A stretch of 64,000 bases of DNA from an uncultured Oscillospiraceae bacterium (GCA_900539165.1 UQAZ01000004.1:1-64000); one strand, 5' to 3'. Shown: positions 1 through 7,784, counted from the first letter of the stretch. Translations and numbers: made by a program. Notes: generated from the letters alone by a model not told the origin.

Positions 1-1028
1 CGGCTCTGCAAGTCCTGCAAGAGATTTTTCGCTTCGCCGCCGAACATGGCAAGGTCAGAGGGGATGATGTCCATATCGTAGCCGCTGCGTACCGCTTTCT
101 TTTGTTCCTCGATTTTCATTTTGTCAAGGTCGGTTATCTTGCGCTTGATGGTCTTGATGGCTTCGGTCTGGTCGATGCTCTTGATGTGGAGATTGACAAC
201 GATCCCCGTTTCAAGGTCAAGAATGTCCGCAAGCATACGGTCGTTCAGCTCCGGCGCAAGGATTTCAAGGAAGCTGACCGCGCCGATTTTGCGTCCCATG
301 CGGAAATATCTGCCCTCGCCGAAACGGAACGAGGACGGGGCGATAAAGTCCTTTGTGGTAAGCCCCGACGGGGTGAGCCAGTCCCAAGAGAAACGGAACG
401 GTTCTCCCTCCGGGTGGAATACGCTGTGCAGGGCTTCCAGCCGTTCATAGCCCGTCATGGGGCGGGCAGCTGCGCCCAGCACCTTAAAATTATTCAGTAT
501 GTCGGTTTCAATACGGGCAAGCCGCGCCTTTGCCGCGTTCAGATTGTCCGCTTCCACGGAAAAGGTAATGTACTTTGACTTTACAAAGCCGTTGTTGCCC
601 TTTGCAAGCTGATGTTTCAGCATATCCGCGTATTCGGTGCGGATGGAATTGAAAGCGTCATTTTGCGCGGGGATCGCAACGACCTCCTTCGCGCCGCTGC
701 GCGTTCCCCGGTTGATAAAGGAAAGCTGCACACTAACGGTCGCGTCAAAATAGTTGAGAAAGTCGCACCAGTTTTCAAAAATGGCGGTCTTATCGTCTGC
801 CTGCGCAAGCTGGTAGTTGATGTCGTCGTAGGCGATGCTCTTGGAGTATTTCTTTTCCGTAACCTTGCAGATACCGTCCGGGTACATGGCAAGATACGGT
901 ATGGTCTGCTGCGCAGTGTGCGCCTTTCCGTCACCCTTTGCCGCTCGGATCAGGGCGGCGATTTCCTTTTTCTCGGCGCGGGTGAGCTTACGCCTGTTTC
1001 CTGCGTGTTTTGCGTTTGCCGTTGACAA
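1..1028 (-). CDS. VirB4-type conjugation ATPase (TraE/CD1110-like), N-terminal part, cut by window edge
   Basis: Energy-supplying ATPase of the type IV secretion machinery of a Tn1549/CTn-like element. The reading frame is open from a TTG start at 1028 to the window edge, about 342 residues, and begins LSTANAKHAGNRRKLTRAEK, the typical N-terminus of this family; later parts read LAKGNNGFVKSKYITF and ITDLDKMKIEEQKKAVR, also typical. The Walker motifs lie beyond the edge. The start lies inside prgI, overlapping its 3' end by 41 nt, which suggests translational coupling. TTG is preferred because no ATG occurs near the conserved N-terminus. Confidence 0.85.
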   Translation of the reverse strand, partial: MSTANAKHAGNRRKLTRAEKKEIAALIRAAKGDGKAHTAQQTIPYLAMYPDGICKVTEKKYSKSIAYDDINYQLAQADDKTAIFENWCDFLNYFDATVSVQLSFINRGTRSGAKEVVAIPAQNDAFNSIRTEYADMLKHQLAKGNNGFVKSKYITFSVEADNLNAAKARLARIETDILNNFKVLGAAARPMTGYERLEALHSVFHPEGEPFRFSWDWLTPSGLTTKDFIAPSSFRFGEGRYFRMGRKIGAVSFLEILAPELNDRMLADILDLETGIVVNLHIKSIDQTEAIKTIKRKITDLDKMKIEEQKKAVRSGYDMDIIPSDLAMFGGEAKNLLQDLQS

Positions 1029-1380
1029 TAGCCGATACCTCCTTTTCAAGTTGTCTTTGCCGTTCGAGGACGGCATAGAAGTTTTCCGTCTGATAGGGTC
1101 TTTCTTTCGGACGGATAAATTTTGTCTGTATGATGTTCTTAATCAGCGTTTCAAGGGGCTGCCCGTGCTTTTCGTACATGGCAAGCAGAAAGCAGGGCAG
1201 CATAACGAGGATCATCACGAACGCCGCAAGGCTTGTGCCAGTGCTGCCTTTGAGCAAAAAGAAAAGCGGCAATCCTACAAGGAGCGCCGCCGCAAAGAAG
1301 ATAAGCTGCCTTTTGGTAAGGTTAAAGGCAACCTTTGTCTTTATGCGTGATAGGTCTTTGGGAACGGGTACATACGCCAT
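988..1380 (-). CDS. PrgI family conjugal transfer protein (VirB3-like)
   Basis: 130-aa small membrane protein of the conjugation channel, acting with VirB4. Two adjacent hydrophobic segments (about residues 27-44 and 50-67) follow a basic N-terminus starting MAYVPVPKDLSRIKTKVAFN, and the C-terminal half is charged and cytoplasmic-looking (ERPYQTENFYAVLERQRQLE). This layout and these motifs are those of PrgI proteins in Tn1549-like elements. It lies between the MT-A70 methyltransferase gene and virB4, and its 3' end overlaps virB4. Confidence 0.88.
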   Translation of the reverse strand: MAYVPVPKDLSRIKTKVAFNLTKRQLIFFAAALLVGLPLFFLLKGSTGTSLAAFVMILVMLPCFLLAMYEKHGQPLETLIKNIIQTKFIRPKERPYQTENFYAVLERQRQLEKEVSAIVNGKRKTRRKQA

Positions 1381-1397
1381 AGAAAAATCTCCTTTCG

Positions 1398-1958
1398 TTA
1401 CATTTCAATACTGTTTGGGAGTTCGTTGCCCCATATATCCCACCCCGGCGTTTTCTGTCGGGCAAACAGCTCAATACGGGGCAAATCCCCTATAAGGGCA
1501 ACGATTTTTTCCCGCGCTGCATCCGGCTTTTTGCTGTGCTGCTCTATGGGGCTGATAAGAAACTGATGTACGCCCGCCGACTGCCGCTTGGGTTTGCCCT
1601 TGGTCGCCAGCAGACAGATTTCCGCGTTGCTGCGCGTCCAATAGCCCATGCCGTAAAACCAGGACGGGCTTTTGCGGTTACGTTTGAGCCAAACGAACGC
1701 CACAGTCCGATACCGAAAGCCCCATGCGCGGATCAGCCGCAGAGCTTCGGGAAGCTGCGGAAAGGTCGCCCACAAAAACAGGGCGCAGTCCTTCGCCGCC
1801 AGCTCCGGCACGGGCAGGGCGCACAGCTCGTCAATGCTCATGGTGGGATAGTGCTTTTCCGCTGCGCCCTGCACCTTGCTCCGTTCATACCGCCACGGGG
1901 GATCTGCGTAAATAACGCTGTATTTCTTGGTGATGGAAAACCTCCTTTTAATGTGCAT
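1398..1958 (-). CDS. MT-A70 family adenine-N6 DNA methyltransferase
   Basis: 186-aa methyltransferase predicted to methylate adenine N6, probably protecting element DNA or modulating it during transfer. The catalytic DPPW motif is at about residues 19-22 (VIYADPPWRY); LFLWAT, FVWLKRN and a C-terminal RIELFARQ..GWDIWGNE block complete the MT-A70 pattern. MT-A70 genes are common passengers in Tn1549-like transfer operons. The ATG used here overlaps the 3' end of the VirB6-like gene by 11 nt. A strong AGGAGG sits inside the first codons and is followed not by ATG, GTG or TTG but, 6 nt on, by an ATC codon, so the true start is uncertain by about 8 residues. Confidence 0.85.
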   Translation of the reverse strand: MHIKRRFSITKKYSVIYADPPWRYERSKVQGAAEKHYPTMSIDELCALPVPELAAKDCALFLWATFPQLPEALRLIRAWGFRYRTVAFVWLKRNRKSPSWFYGMGYWTRSNAEICLLATKGKPKRQSAGVHQFLISPIEQHSKKPDAAREKIVALIGDLPRIELFARQKTPGWDIWGNELPNSIEM

Positions 1959-2817
1959 GGAATAATGATTTTGCCAGTGCGCCGGATTTCAAAAGGTTAA
2001 AGCAAAGCAGCACCGTATAGGCTGCGATGGAAAATATCGCGGTGTGCAGATTGTCCGCTATAACCATGTTGTTTACCAAAACCGCGTAAATGCCGACGCA
2101 TATCATAATGAGGAAGCCTTGAAAGCCGAGGGCAAACAGGCCTTTTAAGTAGTTGTTTCCGATTTGCCCCCATTCCCGGTTTGTCATGGTGGCGAATGGG
2201 ATAGGCGATACGGAGCAGTACAGGTAAATCTCAATCATACGCCCGTACAAAACAACCGTTATCAGCACCGACATGATTTTCATGCAAAGGCTGACAAGGC
2301 TTGTTTCGAGCATAAGCAAGAGCAGTTCGGGGATTTCCATTGCGTCAAGTCCGGCTTGCATGGACGAGAGTGCGGCGGCAACATCAATGCTGGTGCTGCC
2401 GCCGATCACGCCCGCCGCGCCGGAAACAATGTGCTGCGCCATGTCGAATACCGCCATAGTGATGTCAAAGGTATGCGTGACGATAAACACCGCAACGAAC
2501 GCTTTGAAAAACCACTTAAAGAACATGAACGTGTCGATGTCGTGCATATTGTTCTTTTCCGTTACCATGCTGATAAGCTCCACGCATAGAACGTAGGTAA
2601 TAACAAGCCCCGCAATGGGGACGATCACATTTTCCGATAGCGTCTGTATCATGGAAAATATGCTTGCGTTCCACCCCTGCGGGGTCTTGCCTACCTCGGC
2701 GGCAATCGTACCGACCTTTTCGTTTACGTCCCCGAACATAGTTGACAGATTTCCGTTGATCGCTCCGATCAGGATTTCCTTGATCCATTCGTTAATCGCG
2801 TCAAGTATGCTCTGCAT
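1948..2817 (-). CDS. VirB6/TrbL-like conjugal transfer membrane protein (CD1112 family)
   Basis: 289-aa polytopic inner-membrane channel component of the type IV secretion system. It begins MQSILDAINEWIKEILIGAI and has several hydrophobic segments (about 60-85, 105-125, 175-200, 225-280), ending near FNLLKSGALAKSLFHAH. Length and pattern match the CD1112 family of clostridial conjugative elements. It follows the Maff2-type gene by 16 nt and overlaps the methyltransferase start, so it is part of the leftward transfer operon. Confidence 0.87.
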   Translation of the reverse strand: MQSILDAINEWIKEILIGAINGNLSTMFGDVNEKVGTIAAEVGKTPQGWNASIFSMIQTLSENVIVPIAGLVITYVLCVELISMVTEKNNMHDIDTFMFFKWFFKAFVAVFIVTHTFDITMAVFDMAQHIVSGAAGVIGGSTSIDVAAALSSMQAGLDAMEIPELLLLMLETSLVSLCMKIMSVLITVVLYGRMIEIYLYCSVSPIPFATMTNREWGQIGNNYLKGLFALGFQGFLIMICVGIYAVLVNNMVIADNLHTAIFSIAAYTVLLCFNLLKSGALAKSLFHAH

Positions 2818-2833
2818 AGGACATTACCGCCGC

Positions 2834-3049
2834 TTAACCGAACAGCCCTTTGAGCAGGGGAACGAGAACGCCGCCAATCAAGGCAACGCCGCCGCCCGCC
2901 ATAAGCTGCTTCATGCCCTGCGATTTTGCCCCCGGATTGTCATTACCATAGCCCTCCAAGAGGTTGATAACGCCCCAGATGCCAAGACCTGCGCCCAGTG
3001 CAATCACAAGGGTCTGCAACACGTCTACTGCCGAATTGAAAAATGTCAT
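2834..3049 (-). CDS. Maff2 family mobile-element protein (possible VirB2-like pilin)
   Basis: 71-aa hydrophobic protein with two membrane segments (about residues 8-28 and 48-68) separated by a polar loop, NDNPGAKSQGMKQLMAGGG. This is the Maff2 family, found in Tn1549-type elements just upstream of the VirB6-like gene. Size and topology resemble VirB2/TrbC pilins; that role is inferred from position only. A GAGGTC ribosome-binding site precedes the ATG, and a small GCCGC-TTT-GCGGC hairpin (3069-3081) lies in the leader. Confidence 0.85.
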   Translation of the reverse strand: MTFFNSAVDVLQTLVIALGAGLGIWGVINLLEGYGNDNPGAKSQGMKQLMAGGGVALIGGVLVPLLKGLFG

Positions 3050-3113
3050 AGATTGACCTCACTTTCTGCCGCTTTGCGGCTCTTGAATTTTTGTGTTTGT
3101 ATTTTTGTGCATG

Positions 3114-3143
3114 AAAAAAGCCGCCCTCATCAAAAAAGGCGGC
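3114..3143 (-). terminator. Rho-independent terminator between the two Maff2-type genes
   Basis: On the minus strand a GCCGCC...GGCGGC stem (3120-3125 with 3138-3143) is followed by six T. It lies between the Maff2-like gene (ends 3211) and the Maff2 gene (starts 3049), so it would stop or attenuate transcription from the coupling-protein block before the channel genes. Confidence 0.7.
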
Positions 3144-3210
3144 TGCACGGACAATGCCCGCAAGGGAATAGGAAGTGCAAAGGTAGGAGCGCGTACCATG
3201 TAGCCGATGC

Positions 3211-3423
3211 TTACGGTCTTGATGGCGGTATCACCTCCCAAGTGGCGGTGCGGACAATTTCGCCGCCCGCTTTAATGAGATCGAGAGCTTGCGCCCGCTG
3301 GCGTTCGCCGCCGCTTTGAAAGCTCTCCAAAAGCTGCACGGTACCCCATACCGCAAGCCCTGCGGCAAGAGCGGTGATAAGCGTCTGCATGACTGCTCCC
3401 GGCGTTTTGCAGGCGTTCGTCAC
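3211..3423 (-). CDS. Second Maff2-like small protein, GTG start, divergent C-terminus
   Basis: 70-aa protein read from GTG at 3423, which has a strong AAGGAGG site 5 nt upstream. Residues about 11-29 (VMQTLITALAAGLAVWGTVQ) closely parallel the Maff2 protein at 2834-3049 (VLQTLVIALGAGLGIWGVIN), but after the AGG(E/G) stretch the second membrane segment is missing and the protein ends in a polar tail, ATWEVIPPSRP. It overlaps the upstream 58-aa gene by 4 nt (GTGA). It could be a degenerating duplicate of Maff2 or a shortened variant with its own role. Confidence 0.65.
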   Translation of the reverse strand: MTNACKTPGAVMQTLITALAAGLAVWGTVQLLESFQSGGERQRAQALDLIKAGGEIVRTATWEVIPPSRP

Positions 3424-3596
3424 GGCGTCCTCCTTTCCGCGCCGCCCTGCTTGGCAAGGTAGGCGCTGTATGCAGTCAGAAAGCGGTCGATGGCTTCCTG
3501 CCGCTTTTGCTGCCGCTTCTCTGCAAGGGCGACAAGCTCCCGGATCGCCCGCGCAAGCTGCTGTTTTTCCCACTTCTTTCTGATGCGTCTGTTCAT
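3420..3596 (-). CDS. Small basic coiled protein between coupling protein and Maff2-like gene
   Basis: 58-aa protein, MNRRIRKKWEKQQLARAIRE and onward to a GGAERRTP tail, rich in Arg, Lys, Gln and Glu and predicted helical. It is tied by 4-nt overlaps to both neighbours: ATGA with the coupling-protein stop at 3593-3596 and GTGA with the Maff2-like start at 3420-3423. Such tight overlaps, in a frame without stops, support a real gene. I do not recognise a named family. A charged helical protein beside the coupling protein could be an accessory of the transfer complex; this is inference. Confidence 0.7.
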   Translation of the reverse strand: MNRRIRKKWEKQQLARAIRELVALAEKRQQKRQEAIDRFLTAYSAYLAKQGGAERRTP

Positions 3597-5440
3597 TCCG
3601 TAACCTCCTGTAAATCCGCTGCGTCAATTTCGTAATAGTCAAAGACGGTATCCGGCTTGATGATTACCGGGCGTCGCTGCCGCTTCAAAAACTTCTCGAT
3701 GTCAAAGGTGTTTTTCTTGTCATAGTCCGAAAGGTATTTGTATTTCGGGTGCCGGGTTATATCGTACTTGTCGGAGAAGAACGGGCGAACGCCCCGTAGC
3801 TGCAAGATACATTTCCCGCCGTCCATCACGGCAATTTCGTCCTGGCTCATAAGCTCCTTTCCGAGCTTTTGATAGTTCAGCCCATGAGAAACGTCCCGCC
3901 CCCGGTTTTCGGAAGTGTTGAAGCTGTCAATCGTTTCTTTCCCCAAAACCTCGGAGATTTCTTTCAGCGTCGTTTTCTCCTTGCCGCCGAGGAAAAGGGT
4001 TGTGTCGCAATTCCCGATGATGGTGTCGGCGTGTTCCTTGTAGATGGCTTTTAGCTGGCTCTGCGCCTGCACCACAAGGCAAGCGGAGATTTCCCGGCTT
4101 CGCAGGACGCTGATTAGCCGTTCCAAATTGGGGATCGTGATGTTGGCTACCTCGTCCAGCAGACAGCGCACATGAACGGGCAGCCGCCCGCCGTATTCGT
4201 CGTCGGCTTTGGTGCAGAGCAGATTGAAAAGCTGCGATACGATCATCGCCGTTACAAAGTCAAAGGTGGGGTCGGTGTCGCTGGTGATGATAAAGAGCGC
4301 CGTTTTTCGGTCGCCCAGCGTGTCAAGCTCCAATTCGTCGCTCTCCATCAGCTCCCGCAGCTCCTTGATGTCAAAGGGTGCAAGCCTCGCACCGCAGGAA
4401 ATGAGGATCGAGGAACGGGTCTTGCCCGCAGACAGCAGAAACTTTTTGTACTGCTTGACCGCAAAATGCTCCGGGTCTTTTTCCTCCAAGCGTTCAAACA
4501 TGAGGTCAACGGGGCTTTGAAACTCGCTGTCATCCTCGCGGGCTTCGCTTGCGTTGATCATTTCAAGCAGCGTCGTAAAGTTTCGCTCTGCGTCCGGGGC
4601 TTCGTAGTGAATGTAGCCGATTAACGCACAGTACAGCAGCCGCTCGGCTTTCACCCAAAAATCCTCGCCGGACTTTTCTCCGCTGCCCTTGGTGTTGGCA
4701 ATCAGTGTGTTTACCAGCTTCAAAATATCCTTTTCGTCGCGGAGATAGGCGAAAGGATTATATTTCATGCTCTTTTTGAAGTTAATGGTATTCAGCACCT
4801 TAATACGGTACGGCTCATAGACGAGCTTTCCGTTTTTTCTAACGGGCTTTCCGTCCTCGCCCAGCTTCGGACTGCCGCGCTCCAAGAGTTTGCCGCATTC
4901 GAGCAGGAGAGTACCTTTCGGGTCAGACACGAGATAGCTGCTGTGCATTTGCATCAGGTTGGGTTTGACGAAAAAGCGGGTTTTGCCGCTTCCGCTGCCG
5001 CCCACCACCAGCACGTTTTTGTTCCGTGCGTACTTCGGCTGCTTCGGGCGGCTGTTCATCATCAGCCGTTCCGTCTGTGTGAGCAGCACATTGTTTTCAA
5101 ACACTGGGTCGATGTACGGGCGTATATCGTCGGCGCTGCCCCATCTCGCGCTGCCGTACTCCACGCCACGGCGATATTTCTTCGCATTTTTGCCTTTGAC
5201 GTAGACAACAAGCCGGATCAGTGCCGCGCCCAAAACGCCCACAAGTAAATCTGCGGGGTGCAGGCTCGGCGCGAATGAGGAAAAGGCGGCGGCAAAGCCG
5301 TCACCAATGGAAAGCAGCTTGCCGGAGAGGTCAGCCCCCGGCGCAAGCCGCGCCGCCTGTCCCACTTTATCAAAGAGATACACAAAGAGCAGATAAGGCA
5401 GATTGGGAAGTATCAGCTTTTTCAGATTTATGCTTTTCAT
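3593..5440 (-). CDS. VirD4-like type IV coupling protein (CD1115 family, TraG/TraD)
   Basis: 615-aa ATPase that delivers the relaxase-DNA complex to the secretion channel. Two N-terminal hydrophobic segments (about 12-25 and 62-82) anchor it in the membrane. A Walker A motif GGSGSGKT is at residues 147-154, and a Walker B-like CLLDEVANI occurs in the C-terminal half, followed by an all-alpha-domain-type stretch. Full length for the CD1115 family. Its ATG overlaps the stop of the PcfB gene by 4 nt, and its own stop overlaps the next small gene by 4 nt. Confidence 0.93.
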   Translation of the reverse strand: MKSINLKKLILPNLPYLLFVYLFDKVGQAARLAPGADLSGKLLSIGDGFAAAFSSFAPSLHPADLLVGVLGAALIRLVVYVKGKNAKKYRRGVEYGSARWGSADDIRPYIDPVFENNVLLTQTERLMMNSRPKQPKYARNKNVLVVGGSGSGKTRFFVKPNLMQMHSSYLVSDPKGTLLLECGKLLERGSPKLGEDGKPVRKNGKLVYEPYRIKVLNTINFKKSMKYNPFAYLRDEKDILKLVNTLIANTKGSGEKSGEDFWVKAERLLYCALIGYIHYEAPDAERNFTTLLEMINASEAREDDSEFQSPVDLMFERLEEKDPEHFAVKQYKKFLLSAGKTRSSILISCGARLAPFDIKELRELMESDELELDTLGDRKTALFIITSDTDPTFDFVTAMIVSQLFNLLCTKADDEYGGRLPVHVRCLLDEVANITIPNLERLISVLRSREISACLVVQAQSQLKAIYKEHADTIIGNCDTTLFLGGKEKTTLKEISEVLGKETIDSFNTSENRGRDVSHGLNYQKLGKELMSQDEIAVMDGGKCILQLRGVRPFFSDKYDITRHPKYKYLSDYDKKNTFDIEKFLKRQRRPVIIKPDTVFDYYEIDAADLQEVTE

Positions 5441-5922
5441 CGCTCAATGCCCCCTCTTGTCTGATTTTTCACCTTTTGGCGGTCAGCGTTGAGCTGCTTC
5501 GCCTTGTCCTTAAAGGCGGCTAACGCCTTGCGGATCGAGGGCTTTTGTTCCTGTGTCAGCTTCTTTGCGGAAAACTCCTGAAAGGCTGCGGTCAAAACGT
5601 CCGCGTCGCGCCCCTTGAAAAACACAAGGTAGCGGGGCGGGCTTTCCGTCGCGTCCTTTTTCAGCGCAAAGTCAACGCCGTATTTCTTTGCGGTGCTCTC
5701 AAAGGCTTTGATATTGCTGTCAGTGATTTCGATGCTGCTTACGCCTGTGTTCTGCTTCATAAGCTGTTTTAGGGTCTGCTTGCCGTGGTGCTGCACCGGC
5801 TTATCCAACTGCTTTTTGATTTGTGAAAGCATGAAGCGAATGGATTTTTGCAGCATTTCGGCGGTGAGCTTGGTCGTCCTTATGGATAAGGCAATGACTT
5901 TTTCGTTGATTTCATCTTGCAT
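5437..5922 (-). CDS. PcfB family protein (DUF3801), relaxosome/coupling accessory
   Basis: 161-aa soluble protein with N-terminal helical region (MQDEINEKVIALSIRTTKLT) and a central alpha/beta part around ITDSNIKAFESTAKKYGVDF and RYLVFFKGRDADVL. This is the PcfB/DUF3801 pattern; PcfB of the enterococcal pCF10 system links the relaxase to the coupling protein. The gene immediately precedes the coupling-protein gene with an ATGA overlap, as in other Tn1549-like elements. Confidence 0.87.
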   Translation of the reverse strand: MQDEINEKVIALSIRTTKLTAEMLQKSIRFMLSQIKKQLDKPVQHHGKQTLKQLMKQNTGVSSIEITDSNIKAFESTAKKYGVDFALKKDATESPPRYLVFFKGRDADVLTAAFQEFSAKKLTQEQKPSIRKALAAFKDKAKQLNADRQKVKNQTRGGIER

Positions 5923-6004
5923 TTACCGTCCTCCTTTCGCGGTGATATGTGCTGCGCCGCTTTTGGGCGCAAAAAATGGGCGTCCGCTGCCTGCGCCGCC
6001 CCGC

Positions 6005-6217
6005 TTAAATCCGCACCAGTAAGCCGTTCAAGTCCTCGGCGCGGACACCCGCAAGATACCAGTTGTCGCCGTACTCCATACGGGTCGGCTTCCACTTGCC
6101 GCCTGTGAATACCTCCAAGCAATCGCCGCAATGCAGCCCGCCGTAGTAATCGGCAAGGTCAAAGCGGATGTCGTAGCGGTCAGCGGTTTCGTCAAAAAAC
6201 AATGCGCCCTGCTTCAT
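6005..6217 (-). CDS. DUF5348 domain protein
   Basis: 70-aa protein starting MKQGALFFDETADRYDIRFD and containing GGLHCGDCLEVF and DNWYLAGV. This is the DUF5348 pattern, a small beta-rich domain of unknown function seen repeatedly in clostridial conjugative elements. The ATG at 6217 is chosen because AAAGGAGG lies 7 nt upstream; the open frame extends further but without family similarity. Its position between the initiator-like gene and PcfB suggests a housekeeping role for the element. Confidence 0.75.
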   Translation of the reverse strand: MKQGALFFDETADRYDIRFDLADYYGGLHCGDCLEVFTGGKWKPTRMEYGDNWYLAGVRAEDLNGLLVRI

Positions 6218-6237
6218 AGTCTTGTCCTCCTTTGGTT

Positions 6238-7212
6238 TTACAGGCTTTCGCCCTCGTTGCAGGTGTAATCGGGTATGCCGCCTTTCGGCTTCGCCCATGC
6301 GCCGCTTGCCATGTCGTGGGCAACAAGGGCGGTATAGTAGCTGTCGATGGTAGACGGGGCGTTGAACAGCACCGCCCGCAGATACTGCTTGATATTGCGG
6401 ATCTTCGTGGTGTTCTCCCGCATACAGTCAAGGACAAATTCAATATGGCTGCTCGTCAGCTTCAAAAACTTGCTTTTGACAAGCTCTGCCGGATAGTCGT
6501 CCCCGGCGATGCGGAGCGTCTTTCTCGCTGTGCATACCGTTTCCAGTATGAGGTCAACGATTTCGTCCAGTCGGTCTTTATCCATGTGCGGGTCCTGTAT
6601 GAGAATGTCATACTCGATATTCTCCTTGATGATGTCCCTGTAAATCTCTATTGCGCTCTGCGTTTTCGCTTCCGTTCCTTTCCGTTCCGGCTCTGCCGCG
6701 TCCTCTGTGAAAGGTGAGGGGTAAGGGGAAAGGATAGGAATGGAATGGGTATTTGATAGATCCGTATTTGATTTCTCTTTTTTTGATAAATCAGTTCTTG
6801 ATATATCTTTATTTAATTGCGTTGGATTTTCCAACGTAGGGTTTTCCAACATAGGTTTTTCCAACATTGGATTATCCAATGTTGGATTTTCCAATGTAGG
6901 TAAATCCAATACAGGTGGCTGCGGCTGCTCGTAAATGATATAGTCTGCGCCCCGCAAGCGTCCTTTCTTGTCGCGTTCGCGGCTGCGGACGATATACCCG
7001 GCTTTTTCAAGCTCCCGTACCGCTTCGCGTATCGCGTCGATTTTCTCCCGGTTGATGCGGGACAGCCCCGCAAGGGTATAGTCCCAGTTGTCCGGCAGGG
7101 ACAGCATTTGCGAAAGCAGCCCCTTTGCTTTCAAGGTCAAGTCCCTGTTGCGTAGGTGGTGGTTGCTCATTACGGTATAGCCGCGGTTTCGTTCCACACG
7201 GAAAACTGCCAT
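6238..7212 (-). CDS. Replication-initiator-like helix-turn-helix protein with DUF6017 C-terminus
   Basis: 324-aa protein of the RepA-N-like/DUF6017 type typical of Tn1549-like elements. Residues about 1-95 form a winged-helix region (GYTVMSNHHLRNRDLTLKAKGLL, then INREKIDAIREAVRELEKAG). Residues about 101-130 are a pentapeptide-like repeat of PTLENP variants. The C-terminal DUF6017 part includes the Lys/Leu-rich SKFLKLTSSHIEFVLDCM and NIKQYLRAVLFNAPS. AAAGGAG precedes the ATG. It probably helps replicate or maintain the excised circle; that role is inferred from the family's usual annotation. Confidence 0.8.
   Translation of the reverse strand: MAVFRVERNRGYTVMSNHHLRNRDLTLKAKGLLSQMLSLPDNWDYTLAGLSRINREKIDAIREAVRELEKAGYIVRSRERDKKGRLRGADYIIYEQPQPPVLDLPTLENPTLDNPMLEKPMLENPTLENPTQLNKDISRTDLSKKEKSNTDLSNTHSIPILSPYPSPFTEDAAEPERKGTEAKTQSAIEIYRDIIKENIEYDILIQDPHMDKDRLDEIVDLILETVCTARKTLRIAGDDYPAELVKSKFLKLTSSHIEFVLDCMRENTTKIRNIKQYLRAVLFNAPSTIDSYYTALVAHDMASGAWAKPKGGIPDYTCNEGESL
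6826..6915 (-). repeat. In-gene repeat encoding PTLENP units
   Basis: About six near-copies of a 15-nt unit encode successive PTLENP, PTLDNP, PMLEKP, PMLENP and PTLENP units in the linker of the initiator-like protein. On the plus strand the units read as variants of TTGGATTTTCCAA. The palindromic units could also form DNA hairpins. Confidence 0.7.
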
Positions 7213-7239
7213 TGTTCATCACTCCTTTGCTGTGGTTTT

Positions 7240-7351
7240 GTTACGCAGTAGAAGCACGTTTTTAAGGGAAAAGGTATAAACACCTTACCCCGTCAAAGCC
7301 GCGCCCCAAACGCCGCTTGCTGCAAGGCTTTTTTCTGCTCTACTGCGTAAC
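7240..7351. repeat. 13-bp perfect inverted repeat flanking a structured leader
   Basis: GTTACGCAGTAGA (7240-7252) is exactly mirrored by TCTACTGCGTAAC (7339-7351), 86 nt apart. Between them is a smaller AAGGT-ATAAAC-ACCTT hairpin (7270-7285). The region is the intergenic leader of the initiator-like gene (starts 7212) and is followed by a terminator of the upstream gene. It may be a binding site, replication site or leader RNA; nothing in the sequence decides between these. Confidence 0.6.
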
Positions 7352-7361
7352 ATGGGGCATG

Positions 7362-7409
7362 AAAAAAGCGGCGTTTCTGTTACCCCTGTGTGGGTTTGAG
7401 AAACGCCGC
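7362..7409 (-). terminator. Terminator of the 119-aa gene
   Basis: On the minus strand an 11-bp perfect stem (7399-7409 with 7368-7378) is followed by six T (7362-7367). It is 15 nt beyond the stop codon of the gene at 7425-7784, so that gene is probably a separate unit from the long leftward operon. Confidence 0.85.
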
Positions 7410-7424
7410 CTGTGTGCGCGTATT

Positions 7425-7784
7425 CTATTGTGCTTCCGCGATATAGTCTTTGATGATTTCGCCAAAATCTGCCGTAAAGGAAAAGATGAAGTATTCCAAT
7501 ACGTCGGGGGCGGCGTCCATCGGCTCGGCTTCCTCGGAAAACGGTAAGCCCATAAGCCCATACAGCATTTTGATGATTTTGAACAGCTTGCCCCGGTCTG
7601 CGGGGGTGTTCATGGAAACGAGAACATCGGTAAGGCGGTTGATGGTTTCCATATCGCCGCCTGTCGTCACCCAGACCATTTCTGCGAACGGCTGCGTGAT
7701 TGCTCCGGCGACAAGGTTGATTTTGTCCTTACTGATTTCGCCGGACGGGGTTATAATACCTTTGTCAAGTAGAGTGTTTTTCAT
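7425..7784 (-). CDS. Element-encoded protein of unknown function, 119 aa
   Basis: I do not recognise a family. The protein starts MKNTLLDKGIITPSGEISKD, is mostly helical in appearance, has no membrane segment, and ends acidic (FSFTADFGEIIKDYIAEAQ). An AAAAGGAG site precedes the ATG. It is the first gene inside the right end of the conjugative element and is followed by its own terminator. GGTGCCC repeats lie directly upstream, so its expression may be linked to integrase or excisionase binding at the attachment site. Small end-proximal genes of such elements are often regulatory, but no DNA-binding motif is visible. Confidence 0.7.
   Translation of the reverse strand: MKNTLLDKGIITPSGEISKDKINLVAGAITQPFAEMVWVTTGGDMETINRLTDVLVSMNTPADRGKLFKIIKMLYGLMGLPFSEEAEPMDAAPDVLEYFIFSFTADFGEIIKDYIAEAQ

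Noticed and set aside
3059..3241. 60-aa open frame on the minus strand between the two Maff2-type genes
   Set aside because: It runs through the terminator hairpin and the leader of the Maff2 gene and has no family-like features.
4172..4624. Long frame opposite the coupling-protein gene
   Set aside because: Antisense shadow of the VirD4-type gene, due to GC-rich codon use; no ribosome site or domain.
6826..6915. CRISPR array
   Set aside because: The repeats are 15-nt units in frame within a protein linker, with no spacers. No CRISPR array was seen anywhere in the window.
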